Assembly: GCA_030762175.1 (NCBI GenBank)
Contig: CM060846.1
Coordinates: 241,461,512-241,525,511 of the forward strand
Length of the DNA: 64,000 bases
Direction of reading: 5' to 3'
DNA from: Metallyticus violacea
Taxonomy: Eukaryota; Arthropoda; Insecta; Mantodea; Metallyticidae
Under the pieces are notes generated by a model, which was not told where the DNA came from, did no database searches, and was given only the letters and a program-made list of their open reading frames with translations. Of this stretch, positions 1-11,349 are shown in pieces. The translations under genes and the position numbers were made by a program. Every line of letters starts with the position of its first letter. The stretch's first letter is position 1.

Positions 1-681
1 GTATGATTTAAATGCAAATTTTCTTTCCTTACCAGTGGTTCACCACATTATAACTACATGATCATCATGCTGTAATAAAATGTAATTTAAATATGAATGG
101 TGTATGTAATAAATTTAATAATTTCATGATAGTGTAGGTGAGATAGAATGATTCACAAGACATGGATTGCATCTTAACTGGAGAGAAAAAGAGTGGCTTG
201 TGTGCAAGGTCTGTGATGTAATAGCAAATAACTACAAGATTGATTCAACCGCAATTATATTATGTTATAAAATGCAAAACAGGCTATATAAACAGGGAAA
301 CTTAATCAAATAACTGAGCCAAAATGAACCCGGTCATTAAAAGCACACCTAATTAATGGAAATTGTTTAAAATTTATGCCTAAATATAAAATAGATAAAA
401 TTACAGTTTTTCTGCTAAGCCCCAAATTTTTGCATTAAGCACACGTGGTTTTAATGAAAATGAAAATTATGACTACCAAATTGAAGGATGCATAACGTAA
501 CATATTTTTGTAGACAATGTTTCCGGGGGGGGGCAGCACTTTTTGCCCATACAGAAGTTAATGTCAAACCAATAAACTGGATAAAAAAGATAAGATTGAA
601 AAGGTTTACAAAATATTAGGTATAGAATTATATAGTGATACTCTGAAAATTACAAAAATAGTATGTTAAAGATCCCCAGAT
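1..681. other. AT-rich sequence, no gene seen
   Basis: No convincing reading frame, splice-bounded exon or repeat end was recognised. A short G tract lies near 525-533. The last 100 bases may be decayed upstream sequence of the LINE that follows. Confidence 0.4.
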
Positions 682-1860
682 ATGAACATAAATCACTTCT
701 TTCAAAATTTAATAACAGTATTAGATAAATTTGATAGAGAGGCAATAGTTGTGATGGGAGATTTAAATATAGATAAAAATACATATAATAATAACAATTA
801 TTATATAAATTTTAGATATTGCAATATACAAAATTGCAAAAATTCAATATCTCAAAAATATATTGAATCTAGGGAAATAATGTATCTTGATTCTCTGTTA
901 GAACTAGTTAATGCTTAATTGCATCAGGTATATATCCCAGTTGTCTAAAAATACCATTGTAAAGCCCATTTTTATATGAGGAGTAATTATAGACCAATAA
1001 TGCTTGTCTCAACATTATCTAAATTAAAGGAAAAGAATTATAAAATAAATGACATTATTTTTATCTAAGCATTTAATTACTTACAATATAGATTTAGAAA
1101 AAATAAATCAACAAAATGATGCAATCACTGAAATAATAGAATATTAAATTGAGAATCTGGATAGTTAAGTAAATTATAACGGTAGAGCTTAATGCGATGA
1201 AACAGATAAATAGTACAAATTTCTTGGAAATAATTTTGGATTAAAACTTGATCTGGGATAAACATTTCCATAACATTTCCAGTAAAATTAACTCTAGCAT
1301 GTGTGTCCTAAAAAATTGGCAAGATTAGTAAATATAAATACTATAAAGACTTCATATTATGTATTAATTCATGCACATTTATTAAATGGTGTAAAATTGG
1401 GACATAGTGCAATTCAATATACAACCAGATTATTCACATTACAGAAAAGAGCAATAAGGATAATTTTTGGCCCAAAGCCAAAGAACTCGTATAGGGGAGC
1501 ATTTAAAAATCTAAAGATATTTACCTTATATTTTGTGTGTGTATGTCCATATATACAAGTAATGTTTCTAGTACCAAATGCACAACTTGTAATAAAATTC
1601 ATAATTACCAAAACCGAGAAGCACAAACTTTAATTACATGCCCATAGAATTTAGTTAATAAAACCAAACCTATCTTTGCAGCCTGTTCATATACAATAAA
1701 TAGCCAGAAATTATTAAAAACATACAGTAGTTAAGCTGGTTCAAAAGAGAACTAAAAAATGTATTTTGGGTAACTTCTACTCTCTAGAAAAGGAATACTT
1801 AAAAAAATTTTAGGTGTAAAATTGTTAAATAATACCAGTATAATAATAGTATGATTACCT
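682..1860 (+). mobile_element. Jockey-like non-LTR retrotransposon remnant (endonuclease, RT and C-terminal fragments)
   Basis: This is a LINE fossil read on the + strand. At 682-918 a 78-codon frame carries the late part of an apurinic-type endonuclease, with the motif V-V-M-G-D-L-N-I-D in its middle. Around 974-1,140 follow reverse transcriptase N-terminal motifs (N-Y-R-P-I, then a diverged F-R-x-x-x-S-T-x-D-A-I). Near 1,210 the F-L-G-I-x-L-D motif appears. At 1,301-1,530 comes the C-terminal stretch typical of Jockey/CR1 elements (L-Q-K-R-A-I-R-I-I, then F-K-x-L-K-I-F-T-L). Stops and frameshifts separate the pieces, so it cannot encode protein. Clade placement within Jockey/CR1 is inference. 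Confidence 0.75.
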
Positions 1861-2324
1861 TTAAGATTTTTTTTTTGTGCAACTTATAACATTTCATTTT
1901 AATTGTTAATAGTTTATATCTAATTTTTATATGTAAATACTAATTTTACTTATTCTATTGTGACTTGTCTAATGAATGGGACTTTTTTTATCATTTTCTA
2001 TTTTAGTTCTGAAAATGCAAAAGTCAAATAATAAAGTGATACTGGACTGTAGGGCATTTCTGAAAAATTCTTAGAGAGTGAATATCAAAATGTTAAAATT
2101 CATTTTAAAAAGTAGGAAAAAAGGTGCCCTTAATAGGCAATTTATTGCTCTCTGAAAATGATAAAGGTCTAAGTTTATACATGAATTAAGAATACAGAGA
2201 CTATTTATGCATAAATAAATTGTGCATAGGTAAATGAGATTTTGGCTTAGCCATTGGATGAAAGTTCTGTGGCTTTTGCACTTATGGTCCCATGGCTTAT
2301 ATGAGACAAATTCATGAATTCTCT

Positions 2325-2500
2325 TTTATAACCAAAACTATGATGACGATAATTTTTTTTGAATAGTGTTTAATGCCCGCAGCTACGATGACAACAATGA
2401 TGATGGTGAATGTATTAATCCCTACCACCGGGTCATTAACCTGGACTCTCCATCCATCATGTAAGATTGTAGATTTGGGTCTCACCTGGAACAGGGGCAT
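2325..2500 (-). repeat. Degenerate SINE-like tail
   Basis: On the minus strand this stretch ends in a GCGGGCATTAAACACTATTC-like segment. The same tail closes the SINE copies at 4.4, 15.4 and 57.8 kb. The tRNA-like head is not recognisable, so this is either a truncated copy or a related family sharing the tail. Confidence 0.35.
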
Positions 2501-4062
2501 TTCTGTTAATATTTTTTATATATAATGGATATAGTATTAACACTTTCAGCAGGCCATACAAGAAAAAATAGCAAAATTGTAGTAGGTTAAAAAAGATTAT
2601 CAAAAATTAACACAATAATAGTTTTAGCCTGGTTTATTTCTTCAGTCTAGAAGGCAAAATTTGGGTGTTAACTTATAACTCTATGCACTGTTGGTCTCTG
2701 GTTCATAAGCTCAAAGTTTATTTATTTTTTTCATGTCCATTGCCACAAGTTTTGTAATGATAAATAAAATGAATTAGAGAAGATGCAAATAAGTTGAGCC
2801 CAACAGTACATGAAGCTTTTAGCATTTACCTCATAATGCAAAGAAAACTGGAAGTTCACCAATGCAGCATATCGTTGCCAAATATTGGACCAGAATTAAC
2901 TTTTTCAAGATCTGAGCAGAGCACTTAGTATTGTAATTCTTATTGACTTATGTGCACATGCGTGCACGTGCGCGCACACACACACATCACCTTACCTCTT
3001 AATGCAAGGCATATCATATCCTATGGGCTGATGAGGTTCTTGTAACTATTACAAGGGTTTTTTGTAATACCTTTCTAGACCTAATTTAACACTGCATAGA
3101 ACAACTCTAAAGACAGTCTAATATATTTGCAGAATTTTGTATCATTTTTAATAAATCATTTCCTATCAACAATTTATAAGCACCCTTAGTTCTTCTCAAA
3201 GAACATAATTTAGCCACCCTTTTATTTGCTCTTTCATACTTAACAACAATAAATGTTCATCACATTCTAATTTGTGTATCAATGCAACCAACACTTTGTT
3301 GTCCGTCATGCACATGCACTGAACTTAAATGATCACACATCCTTGAAAACCATTTATGGCTCACAACACATTGTGAGTTCACCCTAGCAGGTAGAAATTA
3401 AGTTCACACATTAACTTGGCACATTTCTTAAAACTATACCATAATGTTAATCAATCAAAGGTCCAGAGAAGGTACCACACAAAACCTAAATGGTCAAATC
3501 AATAAGCAGCAAACAAAGATTATAAAAAACGTGTACAAAAATCCAAACTTGTGACATGGGGAGATGGTAGTAAAGCATAAGTTCTCTCACATCTCTGCTG
3601 TTTGCCGTCCAACATAATGGTCAGCTGCTCCCAGGGCACTGGTTCTGTTTGATTGCGCTTATTAAGTGTTATGAATAAAACATGTTAGGTTAGCTTCAGC
3701 AGTTTCATGCATCACCTATTCTCCTGCCACACTATATATAATGTGTCACTTATGAATAAATTAGCATATTAGCAGATATATCATAAAGCAGAAAGGTTTA
3801 GCAATAACTATCAATATATTTTGCACTTTTTAAAAATAGTCAGTGCAACTGTAATTTAAAAACTAAATGAAACATTTTGATTTCGTTTATAATAATTTCA
3901 TACTTTCCAGTATCATAGCCATTGTATGGTCATCTAGGTTTTAAGGAAAATTTAAGTCCCAAAACTGTACGATAAATTCGCTTTATGAGGGAGAATATGA
4001 TGGCTATAGATCAGTATTCCAAATGGAGCATCATTTTCATTTTTATTGATAGAAAGCTATAT
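2501..4062. other. Non-coding AT-rich stretch
   Basis: No gene or repeat family was recognised. A short alternating CA/CG tract lies at about 2,953-2,986. Confidence 0.4.
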
Positions 4063-4274
4063 AACGTATATGCGCGAATAATTCCCACATATATTATTCC
4101 AATTTTTAACAGCGTGTTATTGTGTTAATCTCGTAAGGGCTGGTACCACACTTCTCACGCACCATAATTCGGAAATTGGCATTCTTTCGTCACAAGCGAT
4201 AACCACGTGCACCCCCGCCATAGGTCATTTGCGTAATGTCTGCTGAAGTGAAAGCATATGTTCAGGATGACTAA

Positions 4275-5640
4275 TGTGAAACTAGTTACAGGTCATTCAT
4301 GGCGAAAGAAAAGCTCCACATCATTGAAAATACAGAACAAATTGGCAATCGCGCTGCTGGACGACAATATGACGTGAATGAGAGTTTTTTTCTTTTCTTT
4401 TCTTTTTTTAAGTGCTTAACGCCCGTTTTTTACTATTGAGGGACCATAGGCGATAGACGATAGACACTGATGATATATGAGATGAAATGATTTATTGGGA
4501 AAGAATTTTTAAAGGAAGGAAACGTTCCAGACCTAAGTTTAGGGTACCTCCCCGGCATTTGCCATTTATGAGGACTGAGGAAAACCTGGAAAACTCCTCA
4601 GTCAGGGAGGACGGTCCTGGCGGGATTCGAACCCCAGACATCCCGCTCACGATTCGTCGCCTTAACGACCTCGGCCACCCGTGAAGGTGGATGAGAGCTG
4701 TATTCGTGACTGGCGAAAAAATAAAGCTTATGTTGAGCAGTCGAACAGTAACTGGCTGGCATTTCGCAAAGTTTCCAGAAGTGAAAACAGATTATGTGAG
4801 TATTTGACTGAATACTCATGTGGCGTTACAGGTGAAATGTGCCAATTGAAAGCTATAACAATAACAGGAGAGCTAAACATAACCGGTACTGGTTTTAAGG
4901 CTAGCGGTGGATGGCTCACGCATCTTTTCCGACGCAATGACTTCAGTTTTCTTAGGCAACCGAGCATCGCTCAACGTCTCCCCGCCGATTACAAAGAGAA
5001 GACAATGAAGTTCCTCAGATTTGTCATCAAATTACGCCAGAGAAATCAATATTTACTTTCGCAAATTGGTAATGCAGACCAAAGCCCTGTGTACTTTGAA
5101 ATACCGCAAAACTAACAATAAATAATAAGGGTGAATCCAGTATGGTAATTAGAACTGGCGGTAGTGAAAAACAAAGATGCACTGTTATGCTGTGTCTTAC
5201 TGCAGATGGAAGAAAGCTGCCGCCATTTATCATCTTCAAACGAAAAACCATTGCTAAAGTGCACTTTAAGCGTGTCATCATACCAGCTTATCCTAAAGGG
5301 TGGATGGCCAATGATCCAGTTGACTGGATGACCCTGAGGGGCTGTTCAACTTAAAGAACATGCTTGTTCTGAATAGTTACCGCGGCGATACTACAGATAA
5401 CGTACAGAAAGTTTTGAACGAAGAAAGATCTGACTTGGTTGTCATTCCTGGAGGATTTACATCGATTCTCCAACCATTGGATGTCTACGTCAATCCACCG
5501 TTTAAAGTTGCATTAAAATAAATAAAATACGAGATGGAAGGCCAAGGAGGTAGACCAAATCACTGCGGTAAAATCAAGCTCCCCGAAGTGATCCAAATCT
5601 GCTAATGGGGTGAAAAGTGCATGGATTTGATTTCTTTGAT
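4275..5640 (+). pseudogene. pogo/Tigger transposase pseudogene, interrupted by a SINE
   Basis: The helix-turn-helix N-terminus reads through G-N-R-A-A-G-R-Q-Y-D-V-N-E-S up to about 4,384, then resumes after the SINE as V-D-E-S-C-I-R-D-W at 4,681. A CENP-B-type DNA-binding region follows (about 4,800-5,000), including K-A-S-G-G-W-L-T. The DDE part shows G-N-A-D-Q-S-P-V-Y-F, with the first catalytic Asp expected in D-Q. It continues in another frame from about 5,116 (frameshift after the codon for N near 5,113), then as N-S-Y-R-G-D-T-T-D-N and V-I-P-G-G-F-T-S-I-L-Q-P-L-D-V at about 5,340-5,520. An internal deletion lies near 5,330 and stops follow at 5,518. It is non-functional. Domain names come from known pogo/Tigger family structure. 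Confidence 0.85.
4385..4682 (-). repeat. SINE family B, tRNA-Leu/Ser-like head, minus orientation
   Basis: Read on the minus strand, it starts ACGGGTGGCCGAGGTCGTTA, a type-II tRNA-like A box. The B box GGGTTCGAATCCC follows, then a body with GTCCTCCCTGACTGAGG, and the tail ends in GGGCGTTAAGCACTT plus poly(A) (poly-T at 4,385-4,410 on +). Flanking near-repeats (GTGAATGAGAG on the left, GTGGATGAGAG on the right) look like a target-site duplication. They coincide with a duplicated coding segment of the interrupted transposase. Confidence 0.88.
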
Positions 5641-5961
5641 GATGAATAGAGTAGTTATAAAAGTAATGATATTTTATCGTAATAATTTATGCTAAATAAA
5701 ACAAAAACGATTTAAGATGATACTTAGGTTTAAACATTTTCTTCTTGCACAGTACTGGTTGGTTCCATATTCGGGACGTGATTATGAATATTACAACGCA
5801 ACGAATATGCAATAACATTTTGACTTATAATTTATTGTAGTATTTCATATTTTCAGTTCATTTAATACAGCTGTAGTAACAAACATGTTGTTTGTTTGTT
5901 TGTTTTCTTCTTCAAATCTCCCTTCCGAAAACCCGCGTGCGTGGATTATTCGCGTATACTG

Positions 5962-7725
5962 CATATACTTCTAAATATTCTGTGGACGCACTCATAGATA
6001 TCAGTAGATAGTATTAAGTTAAACGCAAACTCTCAGTATATATGTGCTTGTATGATCATTCCAGTGGTTCTGGTGTCAACATGGGAACCTACAGGACTTC
6101 CTGTGCAGATTTGGAAAATGCCCATTTTTTATGATATTTGCTGCTGCATTTATGTGGTCACACCTTATAAAAATGGTGAGTATTTGCAATCCTTGGAAAT
6201 ATTTACAATCCCAAGTGTACAGAAATGCTATTATAGTGAGTGCAAACTGAGTCTTGGGGGGGGGGGGTAATGTGTCTATCTGTCTCTAAGTTTTCTGCAA
6301 AAGTCTTCTCTTGCCTTGGAAAAGACAAATAATGGTAACTGTAGTTGGGCACATTTTCATCGTGAATTCATTTCTTCCATACATCATCTCAAAGACCTCG
6401 ATAGTTTGCATTAATATGAAGCAATAAACATTTACAAAAAACAAAAAATATGCATCACAGTAAAATTGAGCAATTTAGTTTAATTTAAGACAGTTCTTCG
6501 TTGAAACCTCATTTACCTCGCGGTGTAAAGGTTTCGCAAAGAGCTTTCCATGTCGTTCTGTCCTAAACTTTCCTTCTGACTTCCCTCTTAGGACAAGCGC
6601 GTCTTTGTATTGTTTTCTCATTTTTAAACATAATCCAATAGTCTGGTTGTGCACATGGTCTCCACGTGTCTTGTTCTCCACTCTCCTCAAATAACGCCTG
6701 TAGCTTGTTACGGTGTTGAGTATTTAAAGTTTAAGACTGCAAGTGTAAGTTAGGGTGAAAGTGATAGATTGAACGGTAGACTACCTGAAAATCCTCTATT
6801 AATTGCATAAAATAGTTCATTATTGAAATTAAAAACTTCTCTCAATTTTTCGTCAAAGCCTTAGGGAATAGTTCTGAAGTAGATTATTATTCAGAAAGTT
6901 TGAAACTTGGTAGATACTATCTGTACGGTGATTATTTGTAAGCTTTACTTTATCTGGGAATGTGAAACCCTGATTATAATGATGTGGGTAACTGTTTGTC
7001 AAATTTGCTTTTGCATAAGAATATTGTCGCGACTTTTGTCGGATGGGGATTGCGGATATAGCCCAGATTGAAGAACGACCGGAATCTCCAAAGATTGCAT
7101 ATTTATTGATGATCAGTATGATAGTAATTTAAGTGCTGTGGCAGCTCGGACAACTTACTTTTAGGAGTTGTGACGCTGGATGCGAATCACTCACGCATAG
7201 TAACTTGATCCCCTCCAAGAAATGTCCAGGGTGACATGCCCCGCTGTGTTCTACTTAGGACCTCAATCACTGTGACGTTAGGAAAATCGAATATGAATTA
7301 AATCTAATTATTAAATCTATAAATGCTATTAATTGGCGATATTCTCAACACGGGTATGCACTAAGCCGAAATTATGCAACAGTTGGGAAATTACACACGA
7401 TGAACGGATGACATAAGAAAGGAAGACTTGGACTCCGGTTCTACCCAAAGTTTCCTGTTTATCACTATGGCAGAAATGCTGAATAATATTGCATATAGGG
7501 TGAGTGAGAATAACTATCGCGTTCAACCTCAGTAATGATTATCTTCAAAGCGGTGTGACAGAAACACAACAAAAAGTACGCGCGTGCGATGAAGACAGCT
7601 ATCTCGTCGACATGCACAGTCGCAGCGGAAATGGCATCCGGTGATGTCTCCATGAAGATGAGCCAAAAGTAACACAAATCGCATACTTAATTTTTGCACT
7701 GAATATAACTATTAAGACTTTGTAC
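5962..7725. other. Stretch without a recognised gene
   Basis: Several short open frames exist, but none shows a recognisable domain. CpG-containing sequence increases between about 7,020 and 7,680 compared with the AT-rich surroundings, which may mark older unique sequence or a promoter of the minus-strand candidate exon next to it. Confidence 0.3.
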
Positions 7726-7892
7726 CTTGAAAAGCTCAGGTTTGTCAGGTCTGACGCCATTGTGACATCCGGCTCATCACTCCTTAAATCCCCTTGCGTT
7801 TGCCAAATCTCCAATCTCGCATTTCTCAGTTGCAGAACTTTTCTCATGTTCCCCAAACATAAGTTCATGCAATTTTCAATCAATCGTCACAA
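7726..7892 (-). CDS. Candidate exon, unknown protein
   Basis: On the minus strand, a possible acceptor (GTTAAACAG) ends at 7,893 and a possible donor (CAAG|GTACAA) follows 7,726. An in-frame stop lies just inside the 5' end, so if real this would be a first coding exon starting at the Met at 7,883, 7,868 or 7,847. The frame reads M-R-K-V-L-Q-L-R-N-A-R-L-E-I-W-Q-T-Q and continues rich in D, S and T. No family was recognised. The main reasons to list it are its local composition and splice-like borders. It could equally be a chance frame. Confidence 0.22.
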
Positions 7893-8827
7893 CTGTTTAA
7901 CAAAACATAGAGTTATTGAAGAACAAAAGCGCTCATTTACATCTCAAGCATGATGTTTCATTAAACTGAATGTAATGATTAATTAAAGCTATGAGATTAG
8001 GAAACACAAAATATTATTATTTATGTAAATTGCATATTAACACCTTCATTTTAAAACGGTATGATGCACCATCAACCCATATTGTGGGTTTGACGGGAAA
8101 AATGTTAATTTTACTCGTATTCTTGGAATTCATAGACGCAGCGAACATCAGTTCTTTGCAAACTGAACAATTACAAGATAAAGGAAAAGAAGGAAAGAGT
8201 AAAATCATACATCACCGATTAATAACCATAAAGTTTTATAAAAAGAGTATTCTGAAGACATCAAAGGTATATATGGACCAATGCTTTACGACCATATGTA
8301 CTCCTTAAATTATTCGCAAGTTTACTATACAATTACAAAGCAAAGTGAGCTACTAGATCGTCATAGTGGGAAGTTCCGGAACCGTGTCTATTTTCATATG
8401 CACACATTATCTAACTGCAAATCTTGATTAGGTGATTACCATATGTCAGGGAAAGAGGAGGGAGAGGTGAAGGCAGGCCCAGTCAGATGACAAAGCTTCG
8501 AAAGGCCCTTTTGAGAAGGATATTGTGCAGGGATAGGAGAAGTAGGAAGATGGTGGAAAAGATATCGAGGACCTTCCTATAACGCCTACAGGCATCTCAA
8601 TTGTGGGCGCGCCAGGTGGTGTTCGCCCAGAATGACGGGCAGAAGTAGGCCGTGCTCAAAGGCCGCCCTTGCCCTGAAATATGTACTTTTGTACTATAAA
8701 TGTCCACTTGTGTATTTATCTATCTGCTGGATTCTGTCCTTTATGAAGAGCTCAGTCTAATCTTAGGCAGAATATGAAAGCGAAATGAACATAAACATTA
8801 TGAAAGATGAAACCTACTAATCCCAAA
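7893..8827. other. Stretch without a recognised gene
   Basis: It includes a 105-codon open frame at 7,991-8,308 (+) that matches nothing recognised. It also includes a less AT-rich block at about 8,450-8,680, rich in AGG/GAGG purine runs, that might be an unidentified repeat. Confidence 0.3.
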
Positions 8828-8830
8828 GGA

Positions 8831-8831
<1 letters not shown>

Positions 8832-8877
<46 letters not shown>
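8832..8877. repeat. (AT)n microsatellite
   Basis: A nearly pure run of alternating AT directly abuts the left terminus of the transposon derivative at 8,876 and supplies its TA target. Confidence 0.95.
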
Positions 8878-8878
<1 letters not shown>

Positions 8879-9558
8879 TGTGTGCAGAAAATTGTAGAAT
8901 ATAAAGCCAGTACCAAACTAAGCATTTTGAGTATAGGAACAAAGGGTCGCGGATGCCTTTTTACTGCGCTACATGTGTCAACATGAAATCCCTGATGTTA
9001 ATAGTCTCAGATTGTAAAACTCATTTATGGCGTGCTAGATGTAAATAAAACGCATTCTTATATAGTACTAGTCACTGTTATTAGGTGAGTTTGATGTTCA
9101 ATGCAACATGTGTTTTGAAGCCTGCTGGATGGTATGGTAATACCGAACTCTGGTCTTGAAATTAGACAAAAATTATGGTTCTGACATTACGGCGCCCCTG
9201 CACATTTTTCACTTGAAGCTGGAAATCGCCTAAACAGAACATTTAGTGACAGATGGATCGGGCGCAGTGGACCAACTCGGTGACCTCCCTGGCATATTAA
9301 TTAAGTATGCGCATGTAATATTTATATTCTCATTGTGTACCAGTACTCATTAGTTGAGACAATACGTACACAGTGGGTTACATTTCATTTTGACTGACAA
9401 ACAAAAATGTTTCATAATGTCAGCTTTCACTTGTGACCGTGCAGTGCTCCTGATATTGCACTGCTTCTGCGACCCCATGTCTCTAACCTCAAAATGCTTA
9501 GCTTAGCACTGCTTTTCTGTTCCATAATTTTCTACACCTTGTTTTTCCGCACCCAGTG
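8876..9558 (+). mobile_element. Tc1/mariner (IS630)-type deletion derivative with long TIRs
   Basis: The left end reads TACTGTGTGCAGAAAATTGT and the reverse complement of the right end reads CACTGGGTGCGGAAAAACA. Similarity between the two ends continues inward for about 90 bases, including CTAAGCATTTTGAG on both sides (left near 8,918, right near 9,492 in reverse complement). Both ends are flanked by TA. At about 9,215-9,290 a coding scrap survives, read as L-N-R-T-F-S-D-R-W-I-G-R-S-G-P-T. It resembles the region before the R-S-P-D-L block of IS630-type transposases. The rest of the transposase is gone. Confidence 0.75.
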
Positions 9559-9560
9559 TA

Positions 9561-10329
9561 TGTGCTTTCATTTAAATGTTTGACCGATATTGTCCAAAGT
9601 TTTGTAAATTAATGACTTTATTTGCCTATACTAAAATGGTCGTCTGCCGCCAAATAATACTCATACCTGCACTGATTGGAAACTGAAGTATAGATAAATG
9701 TTTTTACCAACGCTTATGGCATCCACCTAATCTGCAAGTGACAGACAAAAGAGAAAAGGGTGAATTAGAAGAAAATAAACTGTAGTGTCTTAGTGCTGCA
9801 ATTTCTCAAATATGCTAGTGATTAAGCGGTGCTGTTACAAGCTGTTTACAATAAGTTTATATCATACTATAACTAATATTTGTAAAATTATAGTTTATGG
9901 CAAACAAACTCACAAACCCTATGGTACAAGCCTGAGGCGCATTAATAAGTTGCTTAAGGTTAATGCATACTCCTGGAATTAGTTACGTTAATCAACCAAT
10001 CAATTAGGTAATAAAATATAAGTTAAGTAATATACTTATTTGCTATGTGACAGAACTAAAATGATCGGGGGTTGCCATTATACTGCTATCTGAAAATGAA
10101 GCAGTACTTATTCATATGCGCATTAGCGAAAATAATCATCATTAAACTACCGTGCAATCAGTTTTGTTTTCCCCCAGAGTGTTTTGCCTATTGGCGAGCG
10201 CGTCGCTCGTTAGCCGGTTAGCTGGCCAGACAGGTCTCGGAAATTAGCGGGAAGGTAAAATAATAAAACAAACCAACCATACAATATACAAACCAAAATA
10301 AAAGGGTCATTCTTTATATATTTTTGGCA
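9561..10329. other. Non-coding stretch
   Basis: No gene was seen. A short GC-rich hairpin (CGAGCG-CGT-CGCTCG) lies near 10,195-10,210. Confidence 0.35.
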
Positions 10330-10740
10330 AATCTTTAGAAAATTATTCATATTCGCTGTAGTTCATTTTGAGAAATCCGGAGTATTTCCTGACGAGTATT
10401 ATCGTTGAGTTCATGTGTGGTGTACGGGTTCGTCTTGTACAAGACGTTCTTAATTTTACCTCGTATATAATTATCGCAATTTGTTAAATCTGGGGACGAA
10501 AGGTCCACGGATCCCAATTAATAACTTTGGCTTATGGAAACACATTGTAAATTGCTCTCATGGATTATTCGCCGTGTGAGCAATAGCAGAGTCCTATTGT
10601 AAAAATGCATGATCAAGTTCCGTCTGTTAATTCTCTGAAAAAAATTGGTTAGTATGGTATTCACATAAGTAACAGAATTAACTGTGTGCTCAAAAAAATA
10701 GTCCTATGATTCTTTCGCCACTGAGTTAGCACATATGAAT
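10330..10740 (-). pseudogene. IS630/Tc1-mariner-type transposase C-terminal fragment
   Basis: On the minus strand the frames give, in order, a diverged D-S-A-T-A-H-T-A-like block (about 10,590), S-P-D-L-T-N-C-D (about 10,490), K-I-K-N-V-L-Y-K-T-N-P-Y-T (about 10,440), and R-Q-E-I-L-R-I-S-Q-N-E-L-Q-R-I (about 10,380). This is the order of the C-terminal half of IS630-type DDE transposases common in arthropods. At least one frameshift separates the catalytic block from the S-P-D-L block. No TIR was identified. Confidence 0.65.
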
Positions 10741-10766
10741 CATACATAATGACTCCCTGTGTTGTC

Positions 10767-11056
10767 GGTCCTGGTGGTGTAATGGTTACCATACTTGCCT
10801 CCTAAACCCAAAACGCGGGTTCGAACCCGGCCAGGACCGATGGATTTTTTCGTAAAAATCCTAGGTATGGCTTCCTTCGGAAGGGAAGTAAAGCCGTGGG
10901 TCCCGTGTCGTACATTTACGGCACGAAAAAGAACCTCAAGTCTGAAAGAGAGGCCTCTGAGCAAAATTTGTCGGCCGTTTCACGCCCTGATTGAATTGGA
11001 CGCTGATGACCTGAGATGTTAAAGAGCGTCCATAAATAAATCAATCAAAAAAAAAA
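10767..11056 (+). repeat. SINE family A, well-preserved copy with tRNA-like head
   Basis: The first 72 bases (10,767-10,838) form a complete tRNA-like unit. The ends GGTCCTGG and CCAGGACC pair perfectly. The A box is GTGTAATGGTTACC, the anticodon loop region is GCCTCCTAAACC (CCT, as in an Arg tRNA), and the B box is GGGTTCGAACCC. A tRNA-unrelated body follows, ending in GTTAAAGAGCGTCC and poly(A) at 11,047-11,056. An imperfect flanking repeat (CCCTGTGttgTC and CCCTGTGccaTC) is probably the target-site duplication. Other copies lie at 41.35, 55.97-57.51 and 62.29 kb. Confidence 0.92.
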
Positions 11057-11349
11057 CGCCCTGTGCCATCGTAAACTGAAGCAGTAGATTCCCACCCCAC
11101 CCAAATCACCCTGGTATTCTTTATGATCAGTAGAATATTAAATTAATATTAAAAATTAGATGACATAACATTTGTAAACGAGAAGTTGGAAGACAAATTT
11201 CTATCAAAATTTCACAAAGCCGTAAGTTTGGCAAAAACTGGACCTTTTGTACGCGGAAAGGGCAGATGAGAGTCATAAACGCCCGATTCCTGTTTCTTGC
11301 AACAACCATGGTGACCCTGAAACTAGTCATGTGCTGTTACACTCTATTA
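11057..11349. other. Flank between SINE and DNA transposon
   Basis: No feature was recognised here. Confidence 0.4.

Larger units (their letters stand above)
4063..5961 (+). mobile_element. pogo/Tigger-type DNA transposon, TIR to TIR, with a nested SINE
   Basis: The boundaries rest on imperfect terminal inverted repeats. The left end near 4,063-4,090 contains CGCGAATAATTCCCACA. The reverse complement of the right end (about 5,930-5,961) begins CAGTATACGCGAATAATCCA. CAGT termini and TA-rich flanks fit pogo/Tigger elements. Inside is a pogo-type transposase (separate entry) split by an opposite-strand SINE at 4,385-4,682. Removing the SINE leaves about 1.6 kb. The left terminus is more mutated than the right. 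Confidence 0.7.

Noticed and set aside
7991..8308. 105-codon plus-strand frame as an upstream STING exon
   Set aside because: No membrane-helix pattern like STING, no splice borders and no recognisable similarity.
10767..10838. Functional tRNA-Arg gene
   Set aside because: The tRNA-like unit is continuous with a SINE body and poly(A) and is repeated elsewhere in the same context.
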